Shown: positions 8,665-19,154, numbered from the stretch's first letter. The stretch is 64,000 bases of DNA from Akkermansia muciniphila (GCA_945888375.1 CAMCZZ010000002.1:124001-188000), one strand, 5' to 3'. Numbers and translations: made by a program. Notes: generated from the sequence alone by a model not told the origin.

Positions 8665-10806
8665 TTAGGGCGAAGTGAGGGAGAGCGTGTCACCGCGGAA
8701 ATCGAGTTGATCGGTTTTGCCGTCCGGCCTGGTTACGATTAGGCACTTGTCCGTCGCCAGACTCGCGGAGGGCGGGCTTGGGGGCGTGCCGTCGCGTTCG
8801 GGCCAGAGCACGGTGTAGAAAACGTGGCGGGAGCTGGGCTCGGCGGTTTCGACGAGAAGATGGCTCTGCTCGTCCCAAGCGCCGGTTTGGCCGAAGCCGG
8901 ACGGAGCGCTCTTTGTATAGCCAGGGTCCACCGGGACGTCAAAACGGTCTTTTATGGTGGCTTTCCAGACCACGCCGGCGGAGCTCGCGAGGCGCGCAGT
9001 AAGGGTGGCGGCGGTTCCGGTGATCTGGGCGATGCCCTCCTCATCCCATGTGATCGGGCGCTCGGCATGGAGTTGCCAGGTGATGCGTCCGGGGGTGGTG
9101 AGCTCCACCCGGTCGCGGAGGACGACGTAGCGGCGATCGATAAAGACGAGGTCGCGAAGCACGCTCACCACCCGGCCCTTGGGTTGGAGGGATTGATAGG
9201 CGGCGGTGGCGTCGCCGAGCGCGCGCTCGAAGCGCGGTCCGGTATCGAACTGCACGATATGCCCCGCGGCGGAGGCATCCTGGGCTTTCTGCCCGAGCCC
9301 GTCGATGAGCAGGGCGTTTTTCGACTTGGTCTGCCAGGTCCAGCCCTTGTGGTGGGGTGAGCGGTGGAACTCGCGGTAGCCGGAATTGATCGCGAGGCTT
9401 TCCCCGTAGGCGTTTAGGACGAAGGCGTTTTGGTCGGCGTGGCTATGGCTGAAGGAGCCGTAGGAGCTGGATTTGAACGTGACGTGGATGTCGTCCTTCG
9501 GGCGGCCGAGCGCGCTGTGGAGCGAGACCCAGCCGACGTCCGCGAAAAACCGATACGGTGCCAGGGTGTCGAGCGCGACGGGCGAGGGGACGGGTAGGTG
9601 CGCGACGGTGAAGTTGCGCACTAGGAACTCCTCGGCGGTGGGGTAGACCCGGTCCAGGCCGCCGATGCCGGCCTCGGCGGGGGATTCGGACCCCTCGGCG
9701 AGGCCGGAGTAGGTGACGAGGCGGCCGTCGTCGAGCACGCGGGAGAGGTGGATCAGGTATTCGGCCGAGGCGGGTTCGAGGCTGAACTTGCCAGCTTTGG
9801 AAAGATCGCCGAAGCCGCTGTGGCGGTAGGGTTGGACGTTGTAGAGCAGGAAGTAGGGGGTATTTTTCCAGAACGGGGTCCGGTAGGCCAGCGGGTCGCC
9901 AATGGCCACGAGAGCGTCTTGGAAGGAGGCGTGCTCGATCGTGCCGCGCCAGTAGGCGATGCCCTCGGCCCAGCCGCCGTCGTCCCCGCCCCACATCGGG
10001 AAACGGTCTCGGTAGAAACTATAGGCGAGGTGCCACCAGTCGCGCGACTCGTCCGGCAGGTCGTCCCAGAGGGCGAGCGCCCCCAGGCCGGTCATGGCCA
10101 TGAAGCGGATGGGGTGGGAGGCGGGTTTGCCCTCCAGGGAGTTGCGGCGGACCTTTTCCACCCGGCCCTCGCGGACCCAGGCGGCGGATTGGACGCCGCG
10201 CGCGCGGAAATGGGCGACGATGAGGGCGCGTTCGGCGGGCGTGAAACGGTCGCGCAGGAGATCGTAGGCGAGCGGGAGTTTCCGCCACAGACGGAAGTGC
10301 GCTTCGTCGTTGTAGAGGATCGAGGTGGCGCCGACGGAGGGACCTTTTTTCCAGCCGGAGGGATCGAGGCTCCAGTCGCAGGCCTTGAGGATGAACTCCT
10401 TTGCTTTCGCGAGGTAGCGTTCGTCGCCGGTGCCGAGCCAGAGCAGGGCGCCGGCGTTGGCGACGCCGGCGACCAAGCCGCACGTATCCTGGGCGGCGCG
10501 CCAGCGGTTGGCCTTGGCGGAATCACGTTCCGAGGGTTCGGGGTTGCCGTAGGTGAGGGGTTCGGGCGGAAAGGCGAGGCCGAGGTAGTCCTTGTCGAAA
10601 TCGGCGCGGATTTTCTCGAAACCGACCTTGCCGGTGCCGGTTGTAACATACGCGAGGAACGCGTCCACGCGGCCTGCGAGCACAAGGGTGCGTGGGGCGG
10701 CGGCGGGGACGAGCGCGGCGGGATTCTCTGCCGCGGTGAGCTCAAGCGTGATGGCGCCTAGGATACCGGCGATGACCAGCCGTGGCCAGCGTGGGACGGA
10801 TTTCAT
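8665..10806 (-). CDS. Heparinase II/III-like protein with DUF4962-type N-terminus
   Basis: 713 residues from the ATG at 10806, which overlaps the TGA of the upstream gene (ATGA). The much longer open frame upstream overlaps that gene and is not real. An N-terminal signal-like segment (about 8-26) is followed by an alpha-barrel region (about 70-400) like DUF4962/alginate-lyase folds. A heparinase II/III-like beta domain has SHSHADQNAFVL at 453-464, the family's conserved His site. It probably cleaves uronic-acid polysaccharide by beta-elimination in the periplasm or outside. The substrate (heparinoid, alginate, ulvan or other) cannot be read from sequence. Confidence 0.85.
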   Translation of the reverse strand: MKSVPRWPRLVIAGILGAITLELTAAENPAALVPAAAPRTLVLAGRVDAFLAYVTTGTGKVGFEKIRADFDKDYLGLAFPPEPLTYGNPEPSERDSAKANRWRAAQDTCGLVAGVANAGALLWLGTGDERYLAKAKEFILKACDWSLDPSGWKKGPSVGATSILYNDEAHFRLWRKLPLAYDLLRDRFTPAERALIVAHFRARGVQSAAWVREGRVEKVRRNSLEGKPASHPIRFMAMTGLGALALWDDLPDESRDWWHLAYSFYRDRFPMWGGDDGGWAEGIAYWRGTIEHASFQDALVAIGDPLAYRTPFWKNTPYFLLYNVQPYRHSGFGDLSKAGKFSLEPASAEYLIHLSRVLDDGRLVTYSGLAEGSESPAEAGIGGLDRVYPTAEEFLVRNFTVAHLPVPSPVALDTLAPYRFFADVGWVSLHSALGRPKDDIHVTFKSSSYGSFSHSHADQNAFVLNAYGESLAINSGYREFHRSPHHKGWTWQTKSKNALLIDGLGQKAQDASAAGHIVQFDTGPRFERALGDATAAYQSLQPKGRVVSVLRDLVFIDRRYVVLRDRVELTTPGRITWQLHAERPITWDEEGIAQITGTAATLTARLASSAGVVWKATIKDRFDVPVDPGYTKSAPSGFGQTGAWDEQSHLLVETAEPSSRHVFYTVLWPERDGTPPSPPSASLATDKCLIVTRPDGKTDQLDFRGDTLSLTSP

Positions 10807-12704
10807 GGGGCGTGGTAGGGCCATTCCGGCAAGGCGTGGTGGACGATGCGCCACTCGCCCAGCTTGGGATGGGTAAGCAGCCATTGGCCTTCCGCAAGGC
10901 GCACGGGCGTCCAGGGCTCGGCTTCGGGGCCGTCGCGTCCGCTCCACGCGAGCGCGGCGAGGACCAAAGGCGAAGTTTGCCGCGGGTAAGTGATAACCGG
11001 CGTCAGATGGAACGGCGCGTGGGTATGCCGGCGCGGGGTGGCCCCGTCGAGACGACCGTCCCACTGGGCGGTGCCCGCCGGGCCGAGATTTTGCAGGGCG
11101 ATGGCGCGGCCGTCGGGTGCGCGGGCGGCAAGGTAGCCGGGCGAGGCGAGCGGGACGGCTACCGGCGTGTCGAGCGGCAGGGCAAAGCCGCCCAGTTCCA
11201 GCGCGACCGGCTGGCGAGGTTCTACGCGGTGGAGTTGGAGCAGCCAGCCGTCGCGCCAGAACAACCACGTCTCCACCCCGGCGCCGAGCTGCCCGGTTTT
11301 TTGGCCGAGGTTGCAGACGAAGCCGAGATGGTCGGCGGCGAGGGCGGTGGCGGTGGTGGAGTGGCGGCCGATCGCTCGTCCGTCGTCCCAGCGCGCGATC
11401 AGGGCGCCGTCGGCGGACCAGGTGGTCGGCTCGGGGAAGGCGTAGGTGAAGCCGACGCCGGTGCGATAGGAGAGTTTGCTCCACTTCCACGCGCCGTAGC
11501 GGAGGTGGGTGTTGGACACCATCGAACCGGCGTTGAGCAGCTCCACCTCGCCGCCGGGCAGCCCGCGGAAGACCAAGCCGCCGGCGCGGACGGCGCGCAC
11601 AAAACCGGCCGGATTTTCGGAGGGCAGCGGCTCCTCGGGAGCATTCCAGTAGGCGTGGTCGGCGGGCAGCAGGAGCGAGGTGAAACCCTTCGCGCACCAG
11701 TAGGGCGAGGCGGGGCAGGAGTAGCCCTCGACGATCTCCGGCCAGGCGTCGGTGAAGCCGGGTGCGAGGCAGCCGGTGGCGGGGTCGGTGATGGGTCGGG
11801 CGAGGAAAAACTCCACGTTGCGGGTGCACAGGCGGCGCACGCGGCCGGGGGGCAGATCGGTCGCGCCGGTGGCGACGGCGAGCGCAAAGGGTGCGCAAGC
11901 GTTGAAGCGGTAGGCGATGGAGCGGCCGAACGCGGGATGCTCGCCCGACGCGGCGAAAGCGTGCTGGTAGTCGTCGGTAAAATCCCGCGCCCAGCCGCGC
12001 CAGCGCGCGGCGCGGGCGGGATCACGGTGGCCGTGTAGCAGAACCCATAACAAGCCGTAGAAGTGGAAGGCGTAGGCGTTGTAGTGGTCGTAGGCCTGGT
12101 TGGCGCCGTCCTCGAACCAGCCGTGGCTGCGGTGCATGGTTTCCAACTGGTCCAGATGGGCCTCGATGATCGCGCGATCGGTCGGCCGCGCCGCGCCCTC
12201 CGTCCCGAGGAATTCCAGGATGTGGACCGACATGAACAGGTGGTTGTTGTTCACGATCCCGCCGCCGCGCGCGGTCGCGAACCAGGCGGTGACAAGCGCC
12301 CGATCGGTGGCGGCGAGCGGTTCCCACAGCTGGGCCCGGGCGAGGCGGAGTCCGATGGCCATCAAGCCCATTTCGACGTGGTGCTGGTGGTAGTTCGCGT
12401 CGGGCCCCCAGTATTCCGGCGAAGCCGGGTCGGCGCCGAGCACGAGGCCGGCGCGTAGCCAGGAGGCGAGTTTTTGCCGGAGCGCGGCGGCCTCGGCGTG
12501 GCCGACCTCGGGGGTGGTTTGCAGGTAGAGCGCGGCGAGAAAAAGCGGGCGCGCAAAGGACTCCAAGCGGTCAGCCTGGGCATCGTGATCACTGGGCCGG
12601 CCGGGCAGGGGTAGGTCGGCCCGGCCGGGGTGCATAAGGGCGGCGAGCGGCTCGAGCAGCCCTCGGGCGTGCCCTTGCCAGCGGAGATAGGCGGCGGGCG
12701 GCAT
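10803..12704 (-). CDS. DUF2264 family protein
   Basis: 633 residues from the ATG at 12704; a longer frame to 12782 would overlap the dehydrogenase. No signal peptide. The alpha/alpha-barrel-like N-terminal two thirds has the conserved features of DUF2264: NYHQHHVEMGLMAIGL, NNNHLFMSVHILEFLG, GWFEDGANQAYDHYNAYAFH and SCPASPYWCAKGF. DUF2264 proteins occur in polysaccharide-use loci next to lyases and glycosidases, but their reaction is not firmly known. It lies between and is coupled to a dehydrogenase and a heparinase-like gene, suggesting cytoplasmic handling of released oligosaccharides. Confidence 0.85.
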   Translation of the reverse strand: MPPAAYLRWQGHARGLLEPLAALMHPGRADLPLPGRPSDHDAQADRLESFARPLFLAALYLQTTPEVGHAEAAALRQKLASWLRAGLVLGADPASPEYWGPDANYHQHHVEMGLMAIGLRLARAQLWEPLAATDRALVTAWFATARGGGIVNNNHLFMSVHILEFLGTEGAARPTDRAIIEAHLDQLETMHRSHGWFEDGANQAYDHYNAYAFHFYGLLWVLLHGHRDPARAARWRGWARDFTDDYQHAFAASGEHPAFGRSIAYRFNACAPFALAVATGATDLPPGRVRRLCTRNVEFFLARPITDPATGCLAPGFTDAWPEIVEGYSCPASPYWCAKGFTSLLLPADHAYWNAPEEPLPSENPAGFVRAVRAGGLVFRGLPGGEVELLNAGSMVSNTHLRYGAWKWSKLSYRTGVGFTYAFPEPTTWSADGALIARWDDGRAIGRHSTTATALAADHLGFVCNLGQKTGQLGAGVETWLFWRDGWLLQLHRVEPRQPVALELGGFALPLDTPVAVPLASPGYLAARAPDGRAIALQNLGPAGTAQWDGRLDGATPRRHTHAPFHLTPVITYPRQTSPLVLAALAWSGRDGPEAEPWTPVRLAEGQWLLTHPKLGEWRIVHHALPEWPYHAP

Positions 12705-12720
12705 AGGGAAATGGAGCTGC

Positions 12721-13770
12721 TCAGGTGATCTGGTCGAACAACGCCGGCGTGACCACGGCTTCGAGCGGTTCGCCCGCGACATAGGCCCGCAGGTTGTCCA
12801 CCGCCAGCGAACCGGCGTCGCGCCGCCGGTCGGTGGTGGGGCCGCCGAGGTGGGGCGTCAGGCCGACATTGGGCAGACCGCGCAACGGGTGGTCGGCGGG
12901 CAGAGGCTCGACCGCGAACACATCCAGCCCGAAGAAAACGCGGCCCTCCCGCGCGACGCGCACCAAGCCGGCCTCGTCGACCACTTTGCCGCGGCCGGTG
13001 TTTACAAACACCGAGCCGGGGCGCAGCAACCGTAACAACCGCTCGGTCACGATGCCCTCGGTCTCGGGGATGAGCGGCGCGAGCTCGACCACGATGTCGT
13101 TGTCCGCGAAGAGCGCTTCGAGGCTGGCCGCGCGTCGGATGCCGAAAGCCTTTTCAGCCGAGGCATCCACATCCGGGGCTAGGACGGAAATATCGACGCC
13201 GAAGGGGGCCAGCAAAACGAGTAATTCACGGGCGACGCGGCCAAATCCGTGGATGCCCACGCGCCGCCCGAAAAGCGAGGCGGTCTCGGCCTCGCGGGTT
13301 TTCCAAGCGCGATCCCGATGCATGGCGAGGGCCCAGTGAGTCCCGCGGCGCAGGGCGGAGAGAATGTGGAAAAGCGCGCCCTCGGCCACGACCCGCGAGA
13401 TGGAGCCGCCCCAGTTGGTCACCAATAGGCCATTCTCGAGGTGGTGCCGGGAAACAAGGCCCCGCACCGAACCGGTGAGGTGACACACGTAGCGCAGACG
13501 CGGTGGCAAAAGGGAGGGTAAAGTCGGTGCGCGCCAACCAGTTACGAGAATCTCTGGATCTAGCTCATGCAGCAAGGCCGCGAAGGCGGCCGTCGATCCG
13601 GTGGAAGGGTCGTATTCACGGTAACTGGTCGCCAAATTCCGGATCTCGCCATGAAGCGCGCCGGGCAGAAATTCGCGGGTATCCAGCGGTGTGAGAGCGA
13701 GTAATAAAGCCGAAGGGCGCGAGGATGAGCACACGACTTCAGGGGCGGTGGAAGGGGCTAATGGGGACAT
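12721..13770 (-). CDS. D-2-hydroxyacid dehydrogenase, NAD-dependent
   Basis: 349 residues. The NAD-binding domain starts at [14 protein letters not shown] (GxGxxA type). Catalytic elements are in order: Arg in [11 protein letters not shown], Glu in [13 protein letters not shown], and His in [13 protein letters not shown]. The substrate domain at both ends fits the family of phosphoglycerate/hydroxyacid dehydrogenases. It is the first gene of the DUF2264/heparinase run. It probably reduces or oxidises a 2-keto or 2-hydroxy acid from sugar acid breakdown; the exact substrate is unknown. Confidence 0.88.
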   Translation of the reverse strand: MSPLAPSTAPEVVCSSSRPSALLLALTPLDTREFLPGALHGEIRNLATSYREYDPSTGSTAAFAALLHELDPEILVTGWRAPTLPSLLPPRLRYVCHLTGSVRGLVSRHHLENGLLVTNWGGSISRVVAEGALFHILSALRRGTHWALAMHRDRAWKTREAETASLFGRRVGIHGFGRVARELLVLLAPFGVDISVLAPDVDASAEKAFGIRRAASLEALFADNDIVVELAPLIPETEGIVTERLLRLLRPGSVFVNTGRGKVVDEAGLVRVAREGRVFFGLDVFAVEPLPADHPLRGLPNVGLTPHLGGPTTDRRRDAGSLAVDNLRAYVAGEPLEAVVTPALFDQIT

Positions 13771-13907
13771 GGCTCGGTTCGCGTTCGGATGTCGGTAGTT
13801 CTCAAAAGAAAGAGAGGACTAAAGGGCTAAATCACCCACCCGGCCCCAAATGGCTCAAGGCGTGGCGTCGGGGTTTGTTGAGATGTGCAAGAATATCACT
13901 TCTTGAA

Positions 13908-13921
13908 TTGATAATTATCAA
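13908..13921. promoter_or_regulatory. Perfect 14-bp palindrome TTGATAATTATCAA
   Basis: It lies in the 296-bp divergent gap between the D-2-hydroxyacid dehydrogenase (minus) and parE (plus), about 138 bases upstream of the former. It is flanked by CTTGA on the left and TCAAG on the right, giving a second, outer inverted pair offset by one base. A one-mismatch copy sits upstream of the prepilin-like gene. It is a candidate operator. Confidence 0.5.
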
Positions 13922-14066
13922 AATCAAGCCTCAAACTCGGCTTTTTCCTCTTTTGATGACGGAAAACCCGTGCTCTGGGGCGTTTAAGTTCCGCATTACA
14001 CTTTTGGTAGCCCTCCCGCCTGCCTTTTCGCTTGCCGGACTCGGCGCGCGGCGAAGGGTGACGCCC

Positions 14067-15911
14067 ATGGCCCAAGCCTACACCGAAGCCTCGATCAAGA
14101 CCCTCTCCCCCCTCGAGCACATCCGTCTCCGCCCCGGCATGTATATCGGCCGCCTCGGCAACGGCGCCCACCCCGAGGACGGCATCTACGTGCTGCTCAA
14201 GGAGACGATCGATAACTGCATCGACGAGTTTACCATGGGCTTCGGCAAAAAAATCGAGGTCGAACTCAACGACCGCACCCTGCGCGTGCGCGACTACGGC
14301 CGGGGCATCCCGCTGGGCAAACTCGTGGACTGCGTGTCCATCATCAACACCGGCGCCAAATACGACTCCGAGACCTTCCAGAAGGCCGTCGGCCTCAACG
14401 GCGTCGGCCAGAAGGCGGTCAACGCCCTGTCCTCCCACTACCGCGCCCAGGCCGTGCGCGAGGGCCAGACCAAGATCGTCGAGTTCGTCGCCGGCAAACT
14501 CGCCAAGGAGACGAAAATCATCGCCGCCGCCGGCGAGCGGAACGGCACGCTGGTCGAGTTCACGCCCGACACCGCCCTTTTCGGCCCGGAGTTTCGCTTC
14601 AAGACCGAGTTCATCGAGGAGATGCTCTGGAACTACGCCTACCTGAACCGCGGGCTCACCCTCGTGTTCAACGGCAAGGCCTACAAATCCGAGCACGGCC
14701 TGCGCGACCTGCTCACCAAAAAACTCACCGGCGACCCGCTCTACCCGCTCATCCACCTCGAGGGCGAGGACATCGAGGTCGCGCTCACCCACGCCGGCCA
14801 CTACGGCGAGGAATACTACTCCTTCGTCAACGGCCAGCACACCACCATGGGCGGCACCCACCTGGCGGCCTTCCGCGAGGCCCTCGTCCAGACCGTGCGG
14901 AATTTTTTCAAGAAGGACTACGACGCCGCCGACATCCGCCAGTCCGTCGTCGCCGCCGTGTCCATCCGCGTGCAGGAGCCCGTTTTCGAGTCCCAGACCA
15001 AGACCAAGCTCGGCAGCAACGACGTCGGCCCCGGCGGCCCGAGCGTGCGCAACTTCATCACCAGTTTCCTCGGCCAGCAGCTCGACAACCACCTCCACCG
15101 CAACCCCGCCGTCGCCGAGGAGTTGAAGCGCAAGGTCGAGGAGAGCGAGCGCGAGCGCAAGGAGCTCGCCGGCATCCGCAACCTCGCCCGCGAACGCGCC
15201 AAGAAGGCCTCGCTGCACAACCGCAAGCTCCGCGATTGCCGCGCCCACCTCGGCACCAAGGACAAACGCGCCGAGGAGAGCTCGCTTTTCATCGTCGAGG
15301 GCGACTCCGCCGCCGGCTCCCTCACCGCCTGCCGCGACGTCCACACCCAGGCCGTCTTCGCCCTGAAGGGCAAACCCCTCAACACCTACGGCCTGACCAA
15401 AAAGGTCATCTACGAGAACGAGGAATTCCACCTCCTCCAGAGCGCGCTCAACATCGAGGAGGGCATGGACGGCCTGCGCTACAACAAGGTCATCATCGCG
15501 ACCGACGCCGACGTCGATGGCATGCACATCCGCCTGTTGCTGATCTCGTTTTTCCTCCAATTTTTCCCCGAGCTCATCACCCAGGGCCACCTCTTCGTGC
15601 TGGAGACGCCGCTCTTCCGCGTGCGCAACAAAAAGGAGACCCGCTACTGCTACTCCGAGGCCGAGAAACAGGCCGCCCTGCACAAGCTCGGACAAAACGC
15701 CGAGATCACGCGCTTCAAGGGCCTCGGCGAGGTCAGCCCGGGCGAGTTCAAGGACTTCATCGGCGAAAACATGAAGGCCGAAAAAGTGACCCTCGAACAC
15801 CTGCACAACAGCGCCGACCTGCTGACCTTCTACATGGGCAAGAACACTCCGCAGCGCCAGGACTTCATCATCGGCAATCTCCGCGTGGAAAAGGATCTGG
15901 TCGAGGCCTAG
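14067..15911 (+). CDS. parE: DNA topoisomerase IV subunit B (ParE-type)
   Basis: 614 residues from the ATG preceded by an AAGGGTG element; the frame continues upstream but is non-homologous there. The GHKL ATPase domain shows [31 protein letters not shown] and [13 protein letters not shown]. The TOPRIM domain has [12 protein letters not shown] (about 407) and DADVDGMH (about 479). It ends with [21 protein letters not shown]. The short length without a large TOPRIM insert fits the Bacteroidetes/Chlamydiae/Verrucomicrobia ParE type rather than E. coli GyrB. No parC/gyrA partner is adjacent. It acts in chromosome decatenation. Confidence 0.88.
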   Translation: MAQAYTEASIKTLSPLEHIRLRPGMYIGRLGNGAHPEDGIYVLLKETIDNCIDEFTMGFGKKIEVELNDRTLRVRDYGRGIPLGKLVDCVSIINTGAKYDSETFQKAVGLNGVGQKAVNALSSHYRAQAVREGQTKIVEFVAGKLAKETKIIAAAGERNGTLVEFTPDTALFGPEFRFKTEFIEEMLWNYAYLNRGLTLVFNGKAYKSEHGLRDLLTKKLTGDPLYPLIHLEGEDIEVALTHAGHYGEEYYSFVNGQHTTMGGTHLAAFREALVQTVRNFFKKDYDAADIRQSVVAAVSIRVQEPVFESQTKTKLGSNDVGPGGPSVRNFITSFLGQQLDNHLHRNPAVAEELKRKVEESERERKELAGIRNLARERAKKASLHNRKLRDCRAHLGTKDKRAEESSLFIVEGDSAAGSLTACRDVHTQAVFALKGKPLNTYGLTKKVIYENEEFHLLQSALNIEEGMDGLRYNKVIIATDADVDGMHIRLLLISFFLQFFPELITQGHLFVLETPLFRVRNKKETRYCYSEAEKQAALHKLGQNAEITRFKGLGEVSPGEFKDFIGENMKAEKVTLEHLHNSADLLTFYMGKNTPQRQDFIIGNLRVEKDLVEA

Positions 15912-15918
15912 GGCAGTC

Positions 15919-16818
15919 TCAGAGGCGCAGCGTTTCCGCCAGCCCCCGGCGCCAATCGCCGCTATTGAGTCGCAGATCGCCGCGCCGCGCGTTCCAAGCC
16001 AGCGCCAACGTGCGTTCGGGCAGGGCGAGCTTCGGCTTTTTCAGTGTCACGCATCCCGCCGGGTTTTCCACCGTCGAAGGTAAAAAGCCCGCGCCCTGCA
16101 CCGCCACCACGGCGTCCGCTACGCCGTGCCAGGACGCACAGCGCACCGCGACCCGCGCCTCCCCGCCCGCATGCGCGGCGAGCGCGCGCACCCGATCCTC
16201 CCATTCCCGCCCTCCGCCGAGCACCACGAAGGGCCGCGCGACCGCCGCCCGCCAGTCCGTGTTCGCGCGCTCCTGGTTGGTATCGCCGGCCATCACGAGG
16301 CGGTAAGCGACCTTGCCCAGGCGCAGCGTCTCCACGCCCGCCCGTTTTTCCGTTTCGTCAATCACCCCCAGGTCGATTCTTCCCTCTTCCAGAGCGTCCA
16401 GAATCTCCGCCCCCCGCAGATTTCGCATCTCCAAAACCACCTTCGGCATGCGGGCGCGCAGGGCTCCCAGCCTAGGCAAAACCACTCCACGCAAAAAACT
16501 TTCGCCCGCTCCCAACACCACCAGCTCGGACACTTCTTCGGCTTCCGTCGCATGGACCGCCTCCAGCCCGGCGAGGATCTGCCGCGCCAGCGCGGCCAGC
16601 TCGCGACCCTCGGAGGTCAAGACCACGTTTCGCCCGCTCCGCTCGGTGAACCGCCGCCCGAAATGTTCCTCCAGCTCCTTAATCTGCCGGCTGAATTGAC
16701 TTTGCCTCACCGCGTCGCCGTTCGCAGCCTTGGCCATGCTTCCCGCGTCCGCCACCTCGCAGAACGTGCGCAACCGCTCCAGTGACAACCCCGCTCTGGT
16801 GAACAATCGATTAAACAT
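15919..16818 (-). CDS. LysR-family transcriptional regulator
   Basis: 299 residues from the ATG at 16818; an ATG 24 codons upstream (16890) would nearly close the gap to hsdR. The N-terminal winged HTH has LERLRTFCEVADAGSMAKAA and QSQFSRQIKELEEHFG. A LysR substrate-binding domain follows. It is divergent from the restriction operon, with about 80 bp between starts, so it might regulate hsdR or only itself. The effector is unknown. Confidence 0.85.
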   Translation of the reverse strand: MFNRLFTRAGLSLERLRTFCEVADAGSMAKAANGDAVRQSQFSRQIKELEEHFGRRFTERSGRNVVLTSEGRELAALARQILAGLEAVHATEAEEVSELVVLGAGESFLRGVVLPRLGALRARMPKVVLEMRNLRGAEILDALEEGRIDLGVIDETEKRAGVETLRLGKVAYRLVMAGDTNQERANTDWRAAVARPFVVLGGGREWEDRVRALAAHAGGEARVAVRCASWHGVADAVVAVQGAGFLPSTVENPAGCVTLKKPKLALPERTLALAWNARRGDLRLNSGDWRRGLAETLRL

Positions 16819-16898
16819 GATCGTATAGTCATGCTTCGTGCGAAACACTTGTTCGCACCGCAACCTCCATTTCTCCACTTTCCGATTCACACCCAGCC

Positions 16899-19154
16899 AT
16901 GAGCCCGCACGAATCCGAAGCCGACGCCCGCATTCTCATCGATGAGATGCTTCGCCGTGCCGGTTGGGACCCCGCCAACAAGGCCGACGTCCTCACCGAG
17001 GTGCCGGTGGTGCTGGGCGCCCTGTCCGATATCGCCGCCCCGGGGGCCGAGCCCGTCTCCTCCGCCGATACCTCCCTCAAACGCGCCGACTACGTCCTCC
17101 TAGATCAGCAAGGCCGCCCCCTCGCCGTCGTCGAGGCCAAGAAAAAGGCCATCGATCCCTACACCGCAAAAACCCAGACGCTCCCTTACGCCGAGAAGCT
17201 CGACGCCCCATTCATCTTTCTCTCCAACGGCGAGCAAATCTACTTCTGGGACTACGGCATCGCCGACGCCCGCCCCGTCGCCTCCTTCTTTTCCCGCCGC
17301 GATCTTGAGCGCCTTCGCGATCTCCGCCGCCACCGCACCGCCCTCGCCGCCGTCCCGATTCCCGAGTTTTATCAATCCCACGGCGAGACCTTCCGCTTTC
17401 GCGATTACCAGATTTCCTGCCTGCGCGCCATCGACCGCACCATCGAGCTGGGCAAACGCCGTTTCCTCGCCGAACTCCCCACCGGCACCGGCAAGACCGA
17501 TGTCATCTGCCAGCAGATCAAACGGCTCATCGAGTCCGGCCACGTCGAGCGCGTCCTTTTCCTCGTCGATCGCGACAACCTCGCCAAACAGGCCCTCGAC
17601 GCCCTCTTCGACCTCCTTCCCACCCACTCCACCTACTGGCTAAGGGCCGGCGCCGTCCGGCAGGAAAAACAGATCACCGTCGCCCTCCTCCAGACCATGG
17701 TCGGCCGCGTGCACGACTACACCAGCGGCTACTTCGATCTCGTCGTCACCGATGAGTGCCACCGCTCCATCTACGGCGCCTGGCAACTCGCCCTCACCCA
17801 TTTCGACGCCCTCCACATCGGCCTCACTGCCACCCCCGCCCAATACATCGAGCGCAACACGTTCGGCTTCTACCAGTGCCGCGATAACCAGCCCGACTTC
17901 TCCTACCGCATCCAGGACGCCTTTAAGGAGGGTCACCTTTGCCCCTACCGCTTCGCCAAGGGCCTGACCCGGCTCCTGTCCGACGGTGCCACCGTGGACG
18001 GCGAGGACTTCGACCCCGGCACCTTCGAGCGCACCTGGACCAACGCCGACACCAACCGCAAGATGATGGCCGAGTTCGACCGCCTCGCCTGGGCCACCTA
18101 CCGCGACCAGGCCCCCGGCCAGAAAACCGGCCCCGGCAAGACCATCGTCTTCGCCCTCACCAAACACCACGCCGCCCGCCTCGAACAATACCTCAACGCC
18201 CTTCACCCCGAGCTCAAAGGCGCCTACGCCGCCGTCATCACGTCCGATATCCCCGACGCCGACGACGCCATCCGCCGCTTCAAACGCGAAACCTACCCGC
18301 AGATCGCCGTCACCGTCGGCATGCTCGACACCGGCTTCAACTGCCGCGAGCTCCTCCACGTCGTCCTCGCCCGTCCCGTCCGCTCTCCCATCCTCTACCA
18401 ACAGATTCGCGGTCGTGGCACCCGCACCGCCCCCCACATCGGTAAAAAGCACTTCGTCATCTACGACTTCTTTGGCAACCACGAGTATTTCAACGACTCC
18501 GACACCGACGTCTTCACCGGCTCCGGCGGCGGCGGCACCAGCCCAGCCAAACCCAAGGTCCACCCCCAACCCCGCACCCTCCGCGAACTCGGCCTCGAAG
18601 ACCAGTGGCTCTACCGCGCCGCCTACGTCGAGGTCGGCCCCGAGGGCGAGCGCGTGGATAAACGCGAATACATCACCGACTGGGAAAAAGCCGTCCGCGC
18701 CGCCACCTCCGCCGATCCCGTCCTCCAAAAAATCCAGGACGGCCAGGCCCTCTCCGATACCGAGGCCGCCGCCCTCGCCGCCCGCCTCAACCAGCCCGCC
18801 CACTACTTCACCGAGGAAAACCTCCGCCACGCCTACCGCCAGCCCGTCGGCGGCCTGGTGGACTTTATCCGCGCCGCCCTCGGCCTCGCCAAAACCCGCC
18901 CGCGCGAGGAACAGCTGGAGGAAAACTTCCGCGCGTGGCTTATCGCCAAACAGTTCACCCCGCCCCAGGTCGCCTACTTGCAGCTCCTCAAAAACCGCGG
19001 CCTCGCCCAAGGCCGCATCACCGTCGCCGACCTTTTCCGCCCGCCCCTCCAGCACCTCAACGCCGCCGCCACCGGCACCGAACTCTTCGGCGAGGATGCC
19101 CTCAAAGCCGTCATCGAAGACCTCGACCACTCCGTCTTCGCCACCTCCGCCTAA
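16899..19154 (+). CDS. hsdR: Type I restriction enzyme, R (helicase/nuclease) subunit
   Basis: 751 residues. The N-terminal nuclease-like segment is RADYVLLDQQGRPLAVVEAKKK (about 63-84, D...ExK). SF2 helicase motifs follow: LPTGTGKTD (about 193), VTDECHRSIYG (DEAH-like, about 283), GLTATP and QIRGRGTRT (motif VI). The C-terminal part resembles the EcoEI R C-terminal domain. It translocates and cuts unmodified DNA with HsdM and HsdS. Length is at the short end, as for EcoEI-like (type IB) R subunits. It is first in an hsdR-hsdM-hsdS run and appears intact. Confidence 0.93.
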   Translation: MSPHESEADARILIDEMLRRAGWDPANKADVLTEVPVVLGALSDIAAPGAEPVSSADTSLKRADYVLLDQQGRPLAVVEAKKKAIDPYTAKTQTLPYAEKLDAPFIFLSNGEQIYFWDYGIADARPVASFFSRRDLERLRDLRRHRTALAAVPIPEFYQSHGETFRFRDYQISCLRAIDRTIELGKRRFLAELPTGTGKTDVICQQIKRLIESGHVERVLFLVDRDNLAKQALDALFDLLPTHSTYWLRAGAVRQEKQITVALLQTMVGRVHDYTSGYFDLVVTDECHRSIYGAWQLALTHFDALHIGLTATPAQYIERNTFGFYQCRDNQPDFSYRIQDAFKEGHLCPYRFAKGLTRLLSDGATVDGEDFDPGTFERTWTNADTNRKMMAEFDRLAWATYRDQAPGQKTGPGKTIVFALTKHHAARLEQYLNALHPELKGAYAAVITSDIPDADDAIRRFKRETYPQIAVTVGMLDTGFNCRELLHVVLARPVRSPILYQQIRGRGTRTAPHIGKKHFVIYDFFGNHEYFNDSDTDVFTGSGGGGTSPAKPKVHPQPRTLRELGLEDQWLYRAAYVEVGPEGERVDKREYITDWEKAVRAATSADPVLQKIQDGQALSDTEAAALAARLNQPAHYFTEENLRHAYRQPVGGLVDFIRAALGLAKTRPREEQLEENFRAWLIAKQFTPPQVAYLQLLKNRGLAQGRITVADLFRPPLQHLNAAATGTELFGEDALKAVIEDLDHSVFATSA

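Noticed and set aside
8665-11898. A 1077-codon minus-strand open frame
   Set aside because: Its first 364 codons are Arg/Pro-rich and overlap the DUF2264 gene in another frame. The real heparinase-like protein starts at 10806 with a signal peptide.
13908-13921. Fur box
   Set aside because: GATAATTATC resembles part of a Fur site, but the 19-bp consensus is absent and no iron-uptake gene is adjacent.
13896-15806. 636-codon open frame opposite parE
   Set aside because: It is a GC-driven antisense frame with no recognisable domain. parE on the other strand is unambiguous.
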